Below are positions 61,959-64,000 of a DNA stretch of 64,000 nucleotides, in pieces. Made by a program: the position numbers and the translations under genes. The stretch is from Brevibacterium yomogidense. Its GTDB lineage: Bacteria; Actinomycetota; Actinomycetes; Actinomycetales; Brevibacteriaceae. The stretch covers positions 124,001 through 188,000 of the forward strand of contig NZ_JABASY010000005.1 in assembly GCF_016107685.1 (NCBI RefSeq), read 5' to 3'. Under the pieces are notes generated by a model. That model did no database searches, was not told where the DNA came from, and saw only the letters and a list, made by a program, of their open reading frames with translations. Numbering within the stretch: the stretch's first letter is position 1; each line of letters opens with the position of its first letter.

Positions 61959-62263
61959 GCACGCCCCGACATCCGCGCTTCGCACTGGACACGTCGTTGG
62001 CCCACCCTGTCCGCTTCTCCCTCGTCGCGGCGCTCGCCACCGTGGAGAGCATGGTGTTCGCGGATCTGCGCGATGAGCTCGAGGTGAGCGACTCCGTCCT
62101 CTCGAAGCAGATCGCGGAATTGGAGAAGGCGGGCTTCGTGAAGGCGACCAAGGGTTTCGTCGGCAAGCGTCCGCGGACCACGCTGTCGCTCACGGCGGAC
62201 GGGCTGCGTCGATGGAGGAACCACCTCGAGGCGCTGCGGAGGATCGCGGAGCCGCAGAAGTAG
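61955..62263 (+). CDS. Winged-helix transcriptional regulator (MarR/ArsR-like)
   Basis: 102 residues, essentially one winged helix: LAHPVRFSLVAALATVESMVFADLRDELEVSDSVLSKQIAELEKAGFV (read in parts) with recognition helix SDSVLSKQIAELE, then a wing KGFVGKRPRTTLSLT and a C-terminal helix for dimerisation. The short HTH_34-like form usually represses its own operon. ATG overlaps the membrane-protein stop (ATGA). Convergent with udk, 16 nt apart. Confidence 0.88.
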   Translation: MSTPRHPRFALDTSLAHPVRFSLVAALATVESMVFADLRDELEVSDSVLSKQIAELEKAGFVKATKGFVGKRPRTTLSLTADGLRRWRNHLEALRRIAEPQK

Positions 62264-62279
62264 GCAGATGGAGCTGTCG

Positions 62280-62888
62280 TCAGATCTCGCGGCTGATGCG
62301 GTGGATGATCATGTCGAGGGCGACGAGGTTGTAGCCGCCGTCCGGGATGATGAGGTCGGCCTTCCGCTTCGAGGGCTCCACATAGAGTTCGTGCATCGGC
62401 TTGACCGTCTCGAGGTACTGGGCTTCGACGGACTCGAGCGAACGGCCCCGTTCCACCACGTCGCGCCGGATGCGGCGGAGGATCCTCACGTCGGCGTCCG
62501 TATCGACGTAGAGCCGGATGTCGAGCAGCTCGCAGAGCTTCGGCTCCGCGAGGAGCAGGATGCCTTCGACGATGAGGACCGGTGTGGGGTCGATCGTGAG
62601 CGTCTCGTCCGACCGGTTGTGGTCGGTGAAGTTGTACAGCGGGCTGTCGATCGCGGTGCCGGCCTTGAGGGTGCGGATGTGGTCGTGGAGAAGGTCGATG
62701 TCGAACGCTTCAGGCGCGTCGAAGTTCGTGGCGGCCCGCTCATCGAACGTCTTGCCGACATGCGCCTTGTAGTAGTTGTCCATGAAGAGGACTGTCGAAT
62801 TGTTCCCGAAGCGCTCCAGCAGCGAACGGGTCAGCGTCGTCTTCCCGCTGCCCGTGCCACCGGCCACGCCCACTGCGATCGCTCCCAC
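62280..62888 (-). CDS. udk: Uridine kinase
   Basis: 202 residues. Phosphorylates uridine or cytidine in pyrimidine salvage. P-loop VAGGTGSGKTTLTRSL at the N-terminus, then FMDNYYKA, TNFDAPEAFDIDLL and VLIVEGILLL (Walker B region), RLYVDTDADVRILRRIRRD, and ADLIIPDGGYN. Slightly short but complete. GTG 62888 has AAGGG 6 nt upstream. The 190-nt gap to mutY contains only a lone iron-box half-site (TTAGGTGAG near 62976) and nothing else I recognise. Confidence 0.94.
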   Translation of the reverse strand: MGAIAVGVAGGTGSGKTTLTRSLLERFGNNSTVLFMDNYYKAHVGKTFDERAATNFDAPEAFDIDLLHDHIRTLKAGTAIDSPLYNFTDHNRSDETLTIDPTPVLIVEGILLLAEPKLCELLDIRLYVDTDADVRILRRIRRDVVERGRSLESVEAQYLETVKPMHELYVEPSKRKADLIIPDGGYNLVALDMIIHRISREI

Positions 62889-63078
62889 ACCCGACCCTTC
62901 CGCCGTGCCCGCTCGTCGCGGAATCTGCTGCTGCGCGGAGTCGCTTCCGGGCCCGCGCCGACCCAGCGCACCATCTTAGGTGAGTCCGCAGCCCGTCGGC
63001 GTCCGGGGAGGCGCTGGATAGACCGTCAGCAGTGGACACGCGGGGCTTCGACCGTGAGGGACGCGCAGCTGTTCGGCC

Positions 63079-64000
63079 TCAGGGGAGGCGCAGACCGTTC
63101 TCGGTGCTGACGGCGAGGCCGTCGCGCACGAGGTCGTCCGCCAGCCGGGCCGTCCGCTCACCGCCCGCGTCCAGCTCCCGCACGGCGGACACGGCCGTCT
63201 GCAGAGGTGCGGGCAGTGCGGAAAGGGCGTCGGCCTCGGCGGCGGTGAGGTGCGCAGTCGGCGCGGTGAGGAACCGCAGCGGGACGGGAGCGGAGCCGTA
63301 GGCGGTGCGCACGACCCTCATGATCGCGCCGCGCAGCTGACGGTCGGTGCCCGCCCACGCCTGGGTGCGACGGGCGACCGTCGGGTCCGACGGTTTGCCG
63401 GCGGCCACCCAGGCACAGTGCTCGAGCAGGGGGCAGGCGGCGCAGTCCGGGTTCCGCGCGGTGCAGACGAGTGCCCCCAGCTCCATCGTCCCGGCGTTCC
63501 AGACGACGTGCTCGCGGTCGGGAACGAGCGCGGACGCCCACCGGCGCTCTGCGGCGGTCAGGGACGCGGGACGGTGCTCCACCCCGGCGAAGACACGCCC
63601 CAGGACGCGGCGGACGTTCACATCGAGGACCACTGCATGCCTGCCGTACGCGAAGCTCGTGACCGCCGCTGCGGTGTAGGCGCCCACACCGGGCAGCGTC
63701 CGCAGGGTCGCCTCGTCGTCCGGCACGATGCTGTCGTGGCGCTCCACGATCGCCGCAGCCGTCTCCTGGAGCCTCAGCGCACGCCGAGGATAGCCCAGGG
63801 AATCCCATGCGATGAGCACGTCCGATGCCGGTGCCGCGGCGAGATCCGCCGGGGTGGGCCACCGCTCCATCCAGTCGCTCCACCGGGGAAGGACCCGGGA
63901 GACGGGGGTCTGCTGGCTCATCACCTCGCAGACGAGGATCGACCACGCGGACGCCTCCGGGTCACGCCAGGGGAGCGGCCGCGCGTTCTCCTGGAACCAG
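63079..64000 (-). CDS. mutY: A/G-specific adenine glycosylase, 5' end beyond the window
   Basis: Partial gene: 306 codons are visible and the frame stays open to the right edge, so the start is outside. Removes adenine mispaired with 8-oxoguanine. Visible parts: WFQENARPLPWRDPEASAW, the catalytic Glu in VCEVMSQQTPVSRVLPRW, the helix-hairpin-helix LPGVGAYTAAAV, catalytic Asp in VVLDVNVRRVLGRVF, and the [4Fe-4S] ligands C-x6-C-x2-C-x5-C (CTARNPDCAACPLLEHC). The C-terminal domain is shorter than in E. coli MutY, normal for actinobacteria. Confidence 0.95.
   Translation of the reverse strand, partial: WFQENARPLPWRDPEASAWSILVCEVMSQQTPVSRVLPRWSDWMERWPTPADLAAAPASDVLIAWDSLGYPRRALRLQETAAAIVERHDSIVPDDEATLRTLPGVGAYTAAAVTSFAYGRHAVVLDVNVRRVLGRVFAGVEHRPASLTAAERRWASALVPDREHVVWNAGTMELGALVCTARNPDCAACPLLEHCAWVAAGKPSDPTVARRTQAWAGTDRQLRGAIMRVVRTAYGSAPVPLRFLTAPTAHLTAAEADALSALPAPLQTAVSAVRELDAGGERTARLADDLVRDGLAVSTENGLRLP

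Noticed and set aside
62976-62984. Second iron box (TTAGGTGAG) upstream of udk
   Set aside because: Only one half-site is present; the other arm does not match, so chance is likely.
1-64000. tRNA, rRNA, transposase or prophage genes
   Set aside because: None was recognised in reading both strands. The GC dip at lysS contains no mobility gene or obvious target duplication.

Overview
The window is high-GC DNA (roughly 65-70% G+C) with the gene content of an actinobacterium. Pointers are an Lsr2 nucleoid protein, a mycobacterial-type ArgA, a DUF3180 protein, the actinobacterial order ftsH-folE-folP-folB/folK-DUF3180-PH-PH-DUF2520-lysS-lsr2-clpC, and many GTG or leaderless starts. A Micrococcales-like lineage (Brevibacterium-type or similar) is my best guess, but the genus cannot be fixed from sequence reading alone. 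I saw no rRNA, tRNA, CRISPR array, transposase or phage gene.

Layout. (1) 1-11.3 kb: a tandem universal stress protein and an NrtR-like Nudix regulator, then a complete respiratory nitrate reductase operon read leftwards (narK-narG-narH-narJ-narI). Two molybdenum cofactor genes (mobA, mog) that could supply NarG follow. (2) 11.4-17.1 kb: a very large membrane-bound single-module peptide synthetase with the architecture of epsilon-poly-lysine synthetase (adenylation, thiolation, then three tandem transferase domains interleaved with six membrane spans). A DUF418-type membrane protein overlaps its 3' end. (3) 17.1-30.7 kb: a leucine/isovalerate degradation set (TetR regulator with a clear operator, methylcrotonyl-CoA carboxylase beta and alpha, acyl-CoA dehydrogenase). 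Its likely last two steps (MaoC-type hydratase, CitE-type lyase) are separated from it by cardiolipin synthase and an IclR-controlled shikimate uptake/oxidation pair. (4) 30.8-41.5 kb: peptide deformylase, MsrA, nitroreductase, MFS exporter, a proline-rich membrane protein, a stand-alone RND efflux pump, a CPBP protease-like membrane protein, a VOC protein with an iron-box-like site, and pyrophosphatase. (5) 41.6-60.6 kb: conserved housekeeping run dacB, DUF2342 metalloprotease, tilS, (DUF368 on the other strand), hpt, ftsH, folate genes, DUF3180, two PH-domain proteins, DUF2520, lysS, a small membrane protein, lsr2, clpC. (6) 60.7-64 kb: argA, a small membrane protein with a winged-helix regulator, uridine kinase, and a mutY that runs off the right edge.

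Themes. Translation coupling by 4-nt ATGA/GTGA overlaps is frequent. Several genes show a -10-like hexamer exactly 6 nt before ATG and no Shine-Dalgarno, the signature of leaderless mRNAs. Short tandem repeats of 9-21 bp sit repeatedly at gene ends, including one that multiplies the ribosome binding site and start codon of folB. The most interesting single locus is the poly-lysine-synthetase-like gene with its overlapping partner: the adenylation pocket read from the sequence resembles lysine-activating domains.
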